Positions 38,115 to 47,236 of a stretch of 64,000 bases of DNA are shown here, in pieces. Made by a program: the position numbers and the translations under genes. Position 1 is the first letter of the stretch. Each line of letters begins with the position of its first letter. The notes beneath the pieces are model-generated. The model saw only the letters and a list, made by a program, of their open reading frames with translations. It was not told the origin of the DNA and did not search any database. Where the stretch lies: the NCBI RefSeq assembly GCF_009469605.1, contig NZ_SSXU01000007.1, positions 1-64,000 on the forward strand. Reading direction: 5' to 3'. The DNA comes from Zoogloea sp. 1C4 (lineage in GTDB: Bacteria; Pseudomonadota; Gammaproteobacteria; Burkholderiales; Rhodocyclaceae).

Positions 38115-38663
38115 ATGTCGACGCAATTCGGTCCGTTTCAGGACGCCACGCTGGAAAACCTGATCGAGCTGGGCCAGACCCTGGCAACGCAGGTCGAGAA
38201 GATCACCCGTCTGCAGGTCGAGACTGGCCTCGAGTCGTCCCGTGAAGCCATGGCCGCCACGCAGGCCCTGCTCGCCGTGAAGGATCCGGAAGGTCTCGCC
38301 AGCTGGCAGGCCACCTACCTCCAGCCGAATTTCGATCGCGCCGCCGACACCGCCCGCCAGCAGTACGCGGTGCTGATGGAGACCCGCGAGATTCTCGCCG
38401 ACGCCGTCAAGCAATCCACCGCCGACGCGACCCGCCAGATCCAGGGCAACCTGGACCGCCTGGCCGAGGGCGCGCCCGAAGGCTTTGCGCCGCTGTTCCA
38501 GGCCATCCGCAAGGGCCTCGACACCCATAACGCGGCTTTCGAATCGTTCACCAAGGTGGCGGACCAGCTCGGCGGCATCGCCGAAGCCAATCTGCAGGCC
38601 ATCAAGGAAGCCGCGGTGCCGGCGCCCAAGGCGCGCAGCGCGGCAAAGCGCAAGGTGGCCTGA
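38115..38663 (+). CDS. Phasin (PHA granule-associated protein)
   Basis: 182 residues from the ATG at 38115 behind AAAGGAGA. All-helical with heptad-like Ala/Leu/Glu pattern (LENLIELGQTLATQVEKITR; GGIAEANLQAIKEAA) and a basic Ala/Lys tail (KARSAAKRKVA). It coats the surface of polyhydroxybutyrate granules in the cytoplasm. It has its own terminator and is 11 kb from phaC, but PhaR (53607) should control it as in other species. Confidence 0.92.
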   Translation: MSTQFGPFQDATLENLIELGQTLATQVEKITRLQVETGLESSREAMAATQALLAVKDPEGLASWQATYLQPNFDRAADTARQQYAVLMETREILADAVKQSTADATRQIQGNLDRLAEGAPEGFAPLFQAIRKGLDTHNAAFESFTKVADQLGGIAEANLQAIKEAAVPAPKARSAAKRKVA

Positions 38664-38696
38664 CGCGCCTCGCAAACACAGGGTTCAAGGGTATTT

Positions 38697-38727
38697 GGCC
38701 GCATCCTTCGGGGTGCGGCCATTTTTT
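38697..38727 (+). terminator. Intrinsic terminator of the phasin gene
   Basis: GGCCGCATCC-TTCG-GGGTGCGGCC followed by ATTTTTTT, 33 bases past the phasin stop. Confidence 0.9.
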
Positions 38728-38762
38728 TGTATGCGCGGCGCTTCGCGCTACCATCGCGCCCC

Positions 38763-39602
38763 ATGACCCACGACGATGATCTTCACGCCCGGGCCTGGCG
38801 GGCCCTGATGAATCCTGCGCCGGATGAAAAATCGGCGCTCACCCACCGCCTTCACGATGACTGGTGCGCCGGCCGGATCGGCGTTCCGCAGGCCAGCCCC
38901 GCGCCGGTGCTGGCGGTGGACGACCCCGGACGCCCCGAGCGGCCCGAGCTCATCGCCCACACCTCGGTGCCCCGCCGCAAGCCGAATACGCCGGAAGGCC
39001 ACGCGGCGCTGCTGCATGCCATCGCCCACATCGAGTTCAACGCCATCAACCTGGCGCTGGATTGCGTCTATCGCTTCCGCGATCTGCCGGCGGATTTCTA
39101 TGGCGGGTGGCTGCAGGTAGCGGCCGAGGAGGCCTATCACTTCGGGCTGGTGTGCGATCGGCTGGGCGCTCTGGGCCACGCCTACGGAGATTTCCCCGCC
39201 CATCGGGGGCTGTGGGACATGGCGGTGAAGACCGCCGACGACCCGCTCGCCCGGATGGCGCTGGTGCCGCGGGTGCTGGAAGCGCGGGGGCTGGACGCCA
39301 CGCCGCCCATCGTGGCCGGGCTCAGGCGCATCGGCGACGAGGCGACGATCGGTGTGCTCGACATCATCCTGCGCGACGAGATCGGCCACGTGGCGCTGGG
39401 CGACCGGTGGTTCCGGCATTTCTGCGCGGAGCGCGGGCTGGACCCGGAGCCGACCTATCTGGCGCTGATGACCGACTTTGACGCGCCCTGGCCGCCCAAG
39501 CCCTTGAACGTCGAAGCCCGCCGGAAGGCGGGCTTCAGTGAGGCCGAGATCGCCCGGCTGGAAGGCGGCAGGCCGCGCCGCGAGGCTCAGAGCGAGCCGT
39601 AG
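38763..39602 (+). CDS. DUF455 ferritin-like family protein
   Basis: 279 residues. The central region has the ferritin-like Glu/His pattern: HAIAHIEFNAINLALDCVYR, VAAEEAYHFGLVCDRL, and ILRDEIGHVALGDRWF (EExxH/ExxxH residues that could bind two metals). In this family a metal-dependent oxidoreductase role is suggested but not proven. Its 3' end overlaps the convergent ccsB gene by 16 bp. Confidence 0.85.
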   Translation: MTHDDDLHARAWRALMNPAPDEKSALTHRLHDDWCAGRIGVPQASPAPVLAVDDPGRPERPELIAHTSVPRRKPNTPEGHAALLHAIAHIEFNAINLALDCVYRFRDLPADFYGGWLQVAAEEAYHFGLVCDRLGALGHAYGDFPAHRGLWDMAVKTADDPLARMALVPRVLEARGLDATPPIVAGLRRIGDEATIGVLDIILRDEIGHVALGDRWFRHFCAERGLDPEPTYLALMTDFDAPWPPKPLNVEARRKAGFSEAEIARLEGGRPRREAQSEP

Positions 39603-40726
39603 GAATGCAGGCCTGACAGGAACATATTGACGCCCACGAAGGCGAAGGCGGTGACGACGAGGCCTATCACCGCCCACCAGGCCAGCATCGCGCCGCGCAG
39701 GCCCTTGGTCAGGCGCACGTGCAGCCAGGCGGCGTAGTTGAGCCACACGATGAAGGCCCAGGTTTCCTTCGGGTCCCACTGCCAGTAGGTGCCCCATGCT
39801 TCGGCTGCCCACAGGGCGCCGAGGATGGTGGCGATGGTGAAGAAGGCGAAGCCGATGGCGATGGCCTTGTACATCACGTCGTCGAGCACTTCGGGGGCGG
39901 GCAGGCGGCTGGCGAGGATGCCCTTGCGTACCAGTAGGTCGGCGACGCCGATCATCGCCGCCAGCGCGAAGGCGCCGTAGCCGATGAAGTTGGCGGGCAC
40001 ATGCACTTTCATCCAGTAGCTCTGCAACGCGGGGATCAGCGGCTGGATCTCCTGGGCCTCGCGGGAGAAGGTGTACCACAGCAGGAAGGCCACCGCCGCC
40101 GAGATCACCAGCAGCACGAAGGCGCCCATCCGCCGGGTGGCGTAGCGGCCTTCGTAGTAGAGGTAGAGCAGGGCGGTGATCAGCGAGAACAGCACGAAGA
40201 CTTCGTAGAGGTTGCTGATGGGGATGTGGCCCACGTCGGTGCCGATCAGGTAGCTCTCGTACCAGCGCACGAAGAGGCCGGTGGTGCCCATCGTGGCGGC
40301 GCTCCAGGTGAGGGCCGAGCCGGTCTTCTCGGCGAAGTCGGAGCGGGCCAGCAGGCCCAGCCAGTAGGCGCCGGTGGCGATGAAGACCAGCGCGCTCATC
40401 CACATGATCGCCGTCTGGCTGGAGATGAGGTACTTGAGGAAGAACACCTTCTCGGCCCGGGCGAGATCGCCCTGATACAGGCTGATGCTGGCGAGCGCCA
40501 GCGCCGTCGATACCGCCAGGAAGAGCCGGAAAGGCTTCCAGGCCCAGCCGATGGCGGCGATCGCCGGCACGGTGAGCACGAGGATCAGCTTCTCGTAGAT
40601 GTCCATGAAGCCGCCGTACTGGCGCAGGGCAAAGGCCGCGCCACCCGCCAGGGCGAGGGCGAACAGCCAGTCGCCGGGGCTCGTGCGGCGGAGCAGGGCG
40701 CTGTTTTCGGTGTGGGCAATGTCCAT
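39587..40726 (-). CDS. ccsB: Cytochrome c biogenesis protein CcsB (ResC-like)
   Basis: 379 residues with about eight to ten membrane helices. The tryptophan-rich heme-binding WWD motif is seen as WAAEAWGTYWQWDPKETWAF (about residue 305), and conserved His in KVHVPANFIGYGA and NYAAWLHVRL. It moves heme to the outside of the inner membrane for attachment to apocytochromes, working with ResB. It lies 32 bp downstream of resB. Confidence 0.94.
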   Translation of the reverse strand: MDIAHTENSALLRRTSPGDWLFALALAGGAAFALRQYGGFMDIYEKLILVLTVPAIAAIGWAWKPFRLFLAVSTALALASISLYQGDLARAEKVFFLKYLISSQTAIMWMSALVFIATGAYWLGLLARSDFAEKTGSALTWSAATMGTTGLFVRWYESYLIGTDVGHIPISNLYEVFVLFSLITALLYLYYEGRYATRRMGAFVLLVISAAVAFLLWYTFSREAQEIQPLIPALQSYWMKVHVPANFIGYGAFALAAMIGVADLLVRKGILASRLPAPEVLDDVMYKAIAIGFAFFTIATILGALWAAEAWGTYWQWDPKETWAFIVWLNYAAWLHVRLTKGLRGAMLAWWAVIGLVVTAFAFVGVNMFLSGLHSYGSL

Positions 40727-40758
40727 GAATGGGCCTCGTGGAAACGATTGGGGGCCGG

Positions 40759-42792
40759 TCAGGCCGGTGTTGCAGGGTTGAGGGCGGCGGCGAGGCCGTC
40801 CCGATGGCGCCGGAAGGATTCTTCCACGTCCATCGACTTGCGGTTGGAGCTGAGGGCGATGAGCGCCTCACCCGAGTCTTTGATCAGCACGAAGAGCCGA
40901 CGTTCGCGGATGTAGAGCATCGCGAACACGCCCAGCACCAGCAGCAGCGAGCCGAAGTAGACGATCGGCTTGCCCGGCGAGCGGGTGACCTGCAGCACGG
41001 TGGCGCGCACCTCGTCGAAACCCGCCAGCTGGAAGAACACCGGCGCGCCGTAGTGCAGGCTGTCGCTGGTGGCGTTGAGGGTGTCGCGCACCAGCCGGCC
41101 AGCGGCGCCGTCCAGCGTGATGGCGGGCAGGCCGGCGTCGGCGCGGGCCAGCTTCCAGGCTTCCCAGGTGGCGCCTTCGAGGATCTTGATGAAGACATCG
41201 GCGGCCTTGTCGCGCTCGGCTTCGGGGATGGTGCTCTCGATGAACTTGCCGAGGCTCTCGAAACCGCCGATGGCGAAGAGCTCCAGCGTCTTGCGGGTGG
41301 TTTCTTCCATCCGGCTGCGCACCGAGGCGTCCATCTGGCCCACGGCGGTGGCGGCAAAGCGCCGGGCGAGTTCGGCGTGGCGGGATTTGTCGATCAGCTG
41401 GCGGCGGATCATGAACCAGCTGTCGGGCTTGCCGTCGGCGTCCATCGGGATGCGCATGAAGCGGAACTGGGCGGAGGGCGAATCGCGCATGCCCGAGAGC
41501 ATGTACCAGGCGCCGTCCTGCTGGATGGGCTGCATGTAGGTCTGGTATTCGCGGGCCTGGCCGGCGGAATCCCGCAGCTTGTACTGGAAGCTCGGGCCGA
41601 CGTTCTGCATGTCCTTTTTGGTGGGTGACTTGGCGCCGCTGCCCAGGTGCTTTTCTAGGCTGGCCATGGTGCCGCCTTCGGCAGGCTGGTCGCTGGCCAT
41701 GTTCTCGATGTTGAAGGCGCGGAAGCTGCCGAGCTCGAGAGTGTGGTCGAGGCCGGCGGTGGTCACCTTGACGGAGTCGCCGATGGCGCCTTCGAGCGGA
41801 AAGTCGGTGCCGGCGCCGGGGCGCAGGTCATGGGCGACGAGCTTGAGCTTTGTTCCGCCGTCCTCGAAGCTCGCCTGATACATCATCACGCCGTCGAACT
41901 CGAAGGGCTTGTTCACCTCGATGGTCTTCTCGACGGATTTGCCGCTGGCGTTGTCGGTGATGATGATGTCGCTGGCGAAGCGCTTGGGCATCCCGCTTTC
42001 GTAATGATCCAGATGGAACTTCTTGAGGGACACGCTGAAGGGCAGATCCTGCAGCAGGATGCCGTCCTGCACGTTGAGCACCGCCACGTTGGCGCTCTTG
42101 CCCTCGGGGATGAAGACGTTGCCGCGGAAGCTCCAGTTGTCGAGCCCGAGCCGGCTTTCGGGGCCGATGTCGGAGATCAGCTGGTTGCCAGATGTGACCA
42201 CCTTGCCGCCCATCGCCATCTGCGCCTTGAGGGGCAGGTTGCCGTCGAGCAGGCCGCCGAGACAGATCAGCACGATGGCGGAGTGGGCCAGGAAGTAGCC
42301 GATGCGTGACCAGCTGCCCTGCTTGGCGGCAAGGAGCACGCCGTCGCCACGGGCATTGCTGCGGGCGGTGAAACCGGCGCGGGTGAGGTAGGCGCTGGCG
42401 AGGGCCTGGGCCTCGGCGGTGGGCAGCGCGCAGGGCACCCGGTCGTGGTGCTGGAACTGGGCGAGGGAGTTTTCCTTGGCGTGCTCGCGGAAGCTGCGCA
42501 TGTCGAGCAGCATCGGCCGGGTCTGGCGGACGATGCAGACGCTGGTGGAGATCACCAGGAAAGCCAGGATGGTGAGGAACCAGACGGAGTTATAGACCGC
42601 GTAGAGGCCGAGCTTCTCGAAGATCGGGAACCAGAACGGGCCGAACTGGTTGAGGTAGTTGTTGTAGGGCTCGTTCTGCTTGAGCACCGTCCCGATGATG
42701 GAGGCGATCCCGAGGATCGTCAGCAGGCTGATCGCGAAGCGCATCGAACTGAGCAGTTCGTAGAGTGCGCGGGAGTTGCTGCGGTATCGCAT
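40759..42792 (-). CDS. resB: Cytochrome c biogenesis protein ResB
   Basis: 677 residues from MRYRSNSRALYELLSSMRFA at 42792; the longer frame upstream is leader. Four membrane helices: three in the N-terminal 250 residues (AISLLTILGIASIIGTVLKQ; VWFLTILAFLVISTSVCIV; HSAIVLICLGGLLDGN) and one near the C-terminus (PIVYFGSLLLVLGVFAML), with a large periplasmic domain between. It forms the System II heme lyase with CcsB. The cytochrome c4 gene just upstream is a likely client. Confidence 0.94.
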   Translation of the reverse strand: MRYRSNSRALYELLSSMRFAISLLTILGIASIIGTVLKQNEPYNNYLNQFGPFWFPIFEKLGLYAVYNSVWFLTILAFLVISTSVCIVRQTRPMLLDMRSFREHAKENSLAQFQHHDRVPCALPTAEAQALASAYLTRAGFTARSNARGDGVLLAAKQGSWSRIGYFLAHSAIVLICLGGLLDGNLPLKAQMAMGGKVVTSGNQLISDIGPESRLGLDNWSFRGNVFIPEGKSANVAVLNVQDGILLQDLPFSVSLKKFHLDHYESGMPKRFASDIIITDNASGKSVEKTIEVNKPFEFDGVMMYQASFEDGGTKLKLVAHDLRPGAGTDFPLEGAIGDSVKVTTAGLDHTLELGSFRAFNIENMASDQPAEGGTMASLEKHLGSGAKSPTKKDMQNVGPSFQYKLRDSAGQAREYQTYMQPIQQDGAWYMLSGMRDSPSAQFRFMRIPMDADGKPDSWFMIRRQLIDKSRHAELARRFAATAVGQMDASVRSRMEETTRKTLELFAIGGFESLGKFIESTIPEAERDKAADVFIKILEGATWEAWKLARADAGLPAITLDGAAGRLVRDTLNATSDSLHYGAPVFFQLAGFDEVRATVLQVTRSPGKPIVYFGSLLLVLGVFAMLYIRERRLFVLIKDSGEALIALSSNRKSMDVEESFRRHRDGLAAALNPATPA

Positions 42793-42861
42793 GGGTGGTG
42801 TCGGGCGGAAGAACGGGGAAGAACGGTCGGGACCGGCATTGCCGGTCGCGGATTGCAATGG

Positions 42862-42889
42862 AAAAGGGGTGGCCGAAACCACCCCTTTT
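42862..42889 (-). terminator. Intrinsic terminator between cytochrome c4 and resB
   Basis: AAAAGGGGTGG-TTTCGG-CCACCCCTTTT on the minus strand, 35 bases past the cytochrome stop and 70 bases before the resB ATG. The stem has A/T flanks on both sides. Confidence 0.75.
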
Positions 42890-42923
42890 CTTATAGCTGC
42901 CTGGCGCTGGGACGCGCCTTGAC

Positions 42924-43559
42924 TCAGCGCAAGCCGGCCGCGTAGTCGGCGACGGCCTTGATTTCCGGATCGGTCATCTTGAGGGCGATGGTGCGCATCA
43001 TCTTGGCCGGATCGTTGGCACGCTCGCCGGCACGGAAGGCCTTCAGCTGGGCTTCGGTGTAGTCGGCGAACTGGCCGGCCAGACGCGGGTACTGGGCGGG
43101 CAGGCCGGCACCGGCCGGGCCGTGACAGGCCGCACAGGCCGGGATGCCGCGCTTCAGGTCGCCGGCGCGCCACAGGCGCTGGCCGAGCTCGATGGAGGCC
43201 TTGTTCTTGGCGGCTTCGGGATTCAGCTTCTGGCCGGCGAAGTAGGCGGCGAGGCCCTTCATGTCATCGGCGGAGAGCGCTGCAACCATGCCACCCATCA
43301 CGGCGTTGGCACGTTCGGCCGGCTTGCCACCTTCGCTCTTGAAGTTGGTCAGCTGCTTGTAGAGGTATTCCGCATGCTGGCCTGCGAGTTTCGGGTTTGC
43401 GGGGATCTGGCTGTTGCCGTCGGTGCCGTGGCAGGCACCGCAAACCTGTTCTGCAGTCTGTTTGGCCTTGGCCAGGTCAGGCTGGGTAGCAGCCTTGTCT
43501 TGGGCCTGAACCGCGCCAGTGGCCAGAAGCAGCGAAAGCAGCAGGGAACGCTTGATCAT
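42924..43559 (-). CDS. Diheme cytochrome c4
   Basis: 211 residues from [20 protein letters not shown] (signal peptide, cleaved near AQA). Two heme sites: [12 protein letters not shown] and [12 protein letters not shown]. Each has a distal Met region ([26 protein letters not shown]). This is the internal-repeat arrangement of cytochrome c4, a periplasmic electron carrier to terminal oxidases or nitrite and nitrate enzymes. It lies upstream of its maturation genes resB-ccsB. Confidence 0.93.
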   Translation of the reverse strand: MIKRSLLLSLLLATGAVQAQDKAATQPDLAKAKQTAEQVCGACHGTDGNSQIPANPKLAGQHAEYLYKQLTNFKSEGGKPAERANAVMGGMVAALSADDMKGLAAYFAGQKLNPEAAKNKASIELGQRLWRAGDLKRGIPACAACHGPAGAGLPAQYPRLAGQFADYTEAQLKAFRAGERANDPAKMMRTIALKMTDPEIKAVADYAAGLR

Positions 43560-43668
43560 GATGTCCTCGGAAGCCAAGAATGTGGATGTCTCAAACCTGC
43601 TATTCTATAGCAATTCCAGCCATTTGCGCGATGCAACGACACTGCTTCGTGCCCGCCAGTTCCGCCCC

Positions 43669-44277
43669 ATGTCCCTCTTCAGAAACGCCCAGTTCGAAAT
43701 CTCCATTGCCAAGCCGAGCGGCCTGCCGCCGCCGAACGGGCCGGAGGTCGCCTTTGCCGGCCGCTCCAACGCCGGTAAATCCAGCGCGATCAATACCCTG
43801 GCCAACCACACCCGGCTCGCCTTCGTCTCCAAGACGCCGGGCCGCACCCAGCTGATCAACTTCTTCCGCCTGCAGAACGGCGCGGTGCTGGTGGATCTGC
43901 CGGGCTATGGCTATGCCGAGGTGCCCGAGGCCGTGCGCCGCCAGTGGCAGCACCTGCTCGAGGACTACCTCACCAAGCGGCCCAATCTGGTGGGGCTGGT
44001 GCTGATCATGGATTCGCGCCATCCGCTGAAAGACCGCGACCGCGTGATGATCGGCTGGTTTGCTCCCAGCGGGCGGCCGATCCACTGCCTGCTCACCAAG
44101 AGCGACAAGCTCACCCGCAGCGAGGGGGCCGCCACCCTGGCAGCGGTGCGCAAGGAGCTCGCGGCCTACGGCGAGCAGGTGACGGTGCAGCTCTTCTCCA
44201 GTCTCAAGAAGACGGGCATGGAGGAGGTCGAGCGCGTCGTTGGCTCGTGGCTGACGCCCGATCCTGACATGCTTTGA
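43669..44277 (+). CDS. engB: Ribosome biogenesis GTPase EngB (YsxC/YihA)
   Basis: 202 residues from [20 protein letters not shown] at 43669; the frame is open upstream but this is the family's usual start. G1 [17 protein letters not shown]2 region [12 protein letters not shown]3 [12 protein letters not shown]4 [10 protein letters not shown]. Needed for 50S subunit assembly. Divergent from the cytochrome c4 gene, the usual place for engB in betaproteobacteria. Confidence 0.95.
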   Translation: MSLFRNAQFEISIAKPSGLPPPNGPEVAFAGRSNAGKSSAINTLANHTRLAFVSKTPGRTQLINFFRLQNGAVLVDLPGYGYAEVPEAVRRQWQHLLEDYLTKRPNLVGLVLIMDSRHPLKDRDRVMIGWFAPSGRPIHCLLTKSDKLTRSEGAATLAAVRKELAAYGEQVTVQLFSSLKKTGMEEVERVVGSWLTPDPDML

Positions 44278-44434
44278 CATTCCGGGCCGCCGAAGCGCGG
44301 CGGTGCGTGAAATGACACCGGATTCCGGGAGGGATTCTGTGCTATCAATGGCAATCCCCCGCGCGCTGCCCCCGCCGCTCGAGTCGACGGCGCATGTCGG
44401 CGGGGAATTTTCCGTTTCCACTTTCCGATCTGCC

Positions 44435-45874
44435 ATGGAACTCCAACCCGTCATTCTCTCCGGTGGCTCCGGCACCCGCCTGTGGCCGCTTTCCCGCGAA
44501 CAGTACCCGAAGCAGCTGCTGGCCCTGGTGGGCGACGAGACGATGCTGCAGGCCACGGCCGGGCGGCTTGCCGGCTTCAAGGGGCGTTTGCCGGTCGCCC
44601 AGGCGCCGATCGTCGTGTGCAACGAGGAATACCGCTTCGTCACCGCCGAGCAGCTGCGCTCGGTGGGCCGCAGCAGCCGCAACATCGTGCTCGAACCCGT
44701 CGGCCGCAATACCGCGCCGGCCCTGGCCCTGGCTGCGCTCGCCGTGGCGGAAGCCGACCCGGTGCTGCTGGTGATGCCCGCCGACCACGTGATCCGTGAC
44801 CTCGCCGGCTTCCAGGCCGCCATCGACGCCGGCATCCCCGCCGCGCTGGATGGCGCCATCGTCACCTTCGGCATCGTCCCGGATCGCGCCGAGACCGGCT
44901 ACGGCTACATCCGCTTCGGCGCCGAGCGCCCCGACGGTAGCAAGGCCATCGCCGCCTTCGTCGAAAAGCCCGACGCCGCCACCGCCCAGCGCTATCTGGA
45001 TAGCGGCGAATACCTCTGGAACAGCGGCCTCTTCATGGTGCGTGCCAGCACCTGGCTCAAGGCCCTCGCGGCGCTGCAGCCCGCCATGGCCAAGGCCTGC
45101 GACGCCGCCTGGCAGGGCGGGGCGCGGGACGCGGATTTCGTGCGGGTGGATAAGGATGCCTTTGTGGCCTGCCCGTCGGATTCCATCGACTACGCGGTGA
45201 TGGAAAAGCTCGCCGGTGCCACCGATCTGGGCATTCCCGGCTGCGTCGTGCCCATGAGCGCCGGCTGGTCCGACGTGGGCGCCTGGGATGCGCTGTGGGA
45301 CATCGCCGACAAGGACGGCAGCGGCAACGTAGCCCGGGGCGACGTGCTGTTTGAAGACAGCCGCAACACCCTCGTCTATGCCCAGGACCGCATGGTCGCC
45401 TGCGTCGGTCTGGACGACACGGTGGTCGTCGAAACCCCGGACGCCGTGCTTGTCGCCCGCAAGGACAAGACCCAGAACGTCAAGCAGATCGTCGCCGCGC
45501 TCAAGCTCGAAAAGCGCAGCCAGGCCTCGGCCCACCGCAAGATCCACCGTCCGTGGGGCTGGTACGACTCCATCGACGCCGGCGCGCGCTTCCAGGTGAA
45601 GCGCATCGTCGTCAATCCCGGCGCGCGCCTCAGCCTGCAGATGCACCACCACCGGGCCGAGCACTGGATCGTCGTGAAGGGCACCGCCGAAGTCACCAAC
45701 GGCGAGAAGACCTTCCTGCTGGGCGAGAACGAATCGACCTACATCCCGCTGGGCCACGTGCATCGGCTGGCCAACCCGGGCAAGCTGCCCCTCGAGATCA
45801 TCGAGGTACAGTCGGGCAGCTATCTGGGCGAGGACGACATCGTCCGGTTTGAGGACACCTACGGGCGGGGTTGA
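44435..45874 (+). CDS. manC: Mannose-1-phosphate guanylyltransferase / mannose-6-phosphate isomerase
   Basis: 479 residues from MELQPVILSGGSGTRLWPLS at 44435. N-terminal GDP-mannose pyrophosphorylase domain (signature GGSGTRLWPLSREQYPKQLL; FVEKPD near residue 175), then a C-terminal cupin isomerase domain with HRPWGWYDSIDAGARFQVKR and LSLQMHHHRAEHWIVVKGTA, where His and Glu bind metal. It makes GDP-mannose for exopolysaccharide or LPS. No sugar genes surround it here; the EPS locus at 60.8 kb could use its product. Confidence 0.95.
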   Translation: MELQPVILSGGSGTRLWPLSREQYPKQLLALVGDETMLQATAGRLAGFKGRLPVAQAPIVVCNEEYRFVTAEQLRSVGRSSRNIVLEPVGRNTAPALALAALAVAEADPVLLVMPADHVIRDLAGFQAAIDAGIPAALDGAIVTFGIVPDRAETGYGYIRFGAERPDGSKAIAAFVEKPDAATAQRYLDSGEYLWNSGLFMVRASTWLKALAALQPAMAKACDAAWQGGARDADFVRVDKDAFVACPSDSIDYAVMEKLAGATDLGIPGCVVPMSAGWSDVGAWDALWDIADKDGSGNVARGDVLFEDSRNTLVYAQDRMVACVGLDDTVVVETPDAVLVARKDKTQNVKQIVAALKLEKRSQASAHRKIHRPWGWYDSIDAGARFQVKRIVVNPGARLSLQMHHHRAEHWIVVKGTAEVTNGEKTFLLGENESTYIPLGHVHRLANPGKLPLEIIEVQSGSYLGEDDIVRFEDTYGRG

Positions 45875-45898
45875 GGCAGAAAGGGCGGGGCTGGCTGT

Positions 45899-46417
45899 TC
45901 AGGCCGGCCTGGCCACGAAGCCGAAGCGGCTTGCCACTTCGGTCTGCCGGATGCGCCCGACGGGCAGCGTCTGGCCAGCCCAGGCAAGGCTGAGCGGGGC
46001 GTCGGCGGATTCGAGGTCGCCATCCAGATGGGCGCAGAAGGCGGCCAGATCCCGGTCGTCCAGCAGGCCGATGCCGTGCTCGGTGGCGAGCAGCAGGCTG
46101 CCTTCCTCGTCGAACCATGCCCCAGAAACCGCCGCGACCGGCTTGCCGGTGTGGGTTTCGAGGCGATCCGGCGCCGCGAGGTGCAGGATCGTCGGGGTGT
46201 AATCCAGATTCACGAAAACCTGCTGCGGCCCGTTCTGGAAGAACCAGCGGCCGTCGGCGGTGGCTTCGAAGTTGCGATTGATGAAGCCGCGCAGGCCCGG
46301 ATGGCGGATCGGGCCTTCGGGCACGCACCATTCGCCGCGGCGCGACAGCCGCAGCCAGCCGGTGCACGACGGCACGTTGGGCCACTTGGCGAGGGCCTGC
46401 CGGACGGCTTCATCCAT
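45899..46417 (-). CDS. Conserved hypothetical protein upstream-adjacent to manC
   Basis: 172 residues. N-terminal MDEAVRQALAKWPNVPSCTG and the block GLRGFINRNFEATADGRWFF-QNGPQQVFVNLDYTP look like a betaproteobacterial family of unknown function that I have seen annotated as DUF2946-like; I am not sure of the number. No signal peptide or membrane helix. Soluble cytoplasmic protein, encoded convergently to manC. Confidence 0.7.
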   Translation of the reverse strand: MDEAVRQALAKWPNVPSCTGWLRLSRRGEWCVPEGPIRHPGLRGFINRNFEATADGRWFFQNGPQQVFVNLDYTPTILHLAAPDRLETHTGKPVAAVSGAWFDEEGSLLLATEHGIGLLDDRDLAAFCAHLDGDLESADAPLSLAWAGQTLPVGRIRQTEVASRFGFVARPA

Positions 46418-46435
46418 GGTGTCGCTCCGCGACTG

Positions 46436-47236
46436 TTACCAGAGCTTCCACCAGGCCTGGGGCTCGGCTTCCGTGCCCTTGCCGGTGAAATAACGGCTGT
46501 TCGGGAAGTTCTGGCGCATCACCCGCTCGGCGTCCTTGCGTAGATCCGGCATGTTGAGGGCGTCGTAGCTCTGCACCAGCAGGAACAGCGCCTCTTCAAC
46601 GGCCGGTGACTGGGGGAAATCCTTGATCGTCGCCTGGGCCCGGTTGGCCGCCGCCACGTAGGCGCCGCGCTTGTAGTAATAGCGCGCCACGTGCACTTCA
46701 TGGTTGGCCAGCGCATTGACCAGATAGCGCATGCGCAGCTGGGCGTCCGGCGTGTATTTGCTGTCCGGGAAGCGCTGGCTGAGTTCCTTGAAGGTGGCGA
46801 AGGCTTCGCGGGTCGCCTTCGGGTCGCGCTCGGACAGATCCTGGTTGGCGAGGGTGCCCAGCATGCCCAGGTCTTCGTTGAAGTAGGCGAGGCCCTTCAG
46901 GTAGTAGGCGTAATCAACGTTGGCGTGGTTGGGGTGCAGCTTGATGAAGCGGTCGCAGGCGGCGACGGCAGAGACCTGCTCGCCCGACTTGTAGTAGGCG
47001 TAGGCCACCTCGAGCTGGGATTGCTGGGCGTAGCGACCGTAGGGGTAGCGTGCCTCGAGCTTCTCGAACATCTTGATGGCGCGCTCCCAGGCGCCATCGT
47101 TCATGGAATCCTTGGCTTCGGAATAGAGCTTTTGGGCGTTCCAGCCGACGGTTTCGTCGACCTGGTCGGGGAGGCCGCAGCCGGCGAGCAGCAGCACGCC
47201 GACAAGCGTTAAACTACGCAGGGTGAAATGCGCCAT
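46436..47236 (-). CDS. bamD: Outer membrane assembly lipoprotein BamD
   Basis: 266 residues. Lipoprotein signal LTLVGVLLLAGCGLPDQVDE with Cys at residue 20. Five TPR-like repeats follow, including LYSEAKDSMNDGAWERAIKM, YGRYAQQSQLEVAYAYYKSG and HVARYYYKRGAYVAAANRAQ. It is an essential part of the BAM complex that folds outer-membrane barrels. Its start codon region overlaps that of the divergent rluD gene. Confidence 0.95.
   Translation of the reverse strand: MAHFTLRSLTLVGVLLLAGCGLPDQVDETVGWNAQKLYSEAKDSMNDGAWERAIKMFEKLEARYPYGRYAQQSQLEVAYAYYKSGEQVSAVAACDRFIKLHPNHANVDYAYYLKGLAYFNEDLGMLGTLANQDLSERDPKATREAFATFKELSQRFPDSKYTPDAQLRMRYLVNALANHEVHVARYYYKRGAYVAAANRAQATIKDFPQSPAVEEALFLLVQSYDALNMPDLRKDAERVMRQNFPNSRYFTGKGTEAEPQAWWKLW

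Noticed and set aside
38748-40871. 707-residue minus-strand frame across the DUF455 and ccsB genes
   Set aside because: Frame shadow of both, with Arg/Pro-rich composition. Real genes on each strand account for the region.
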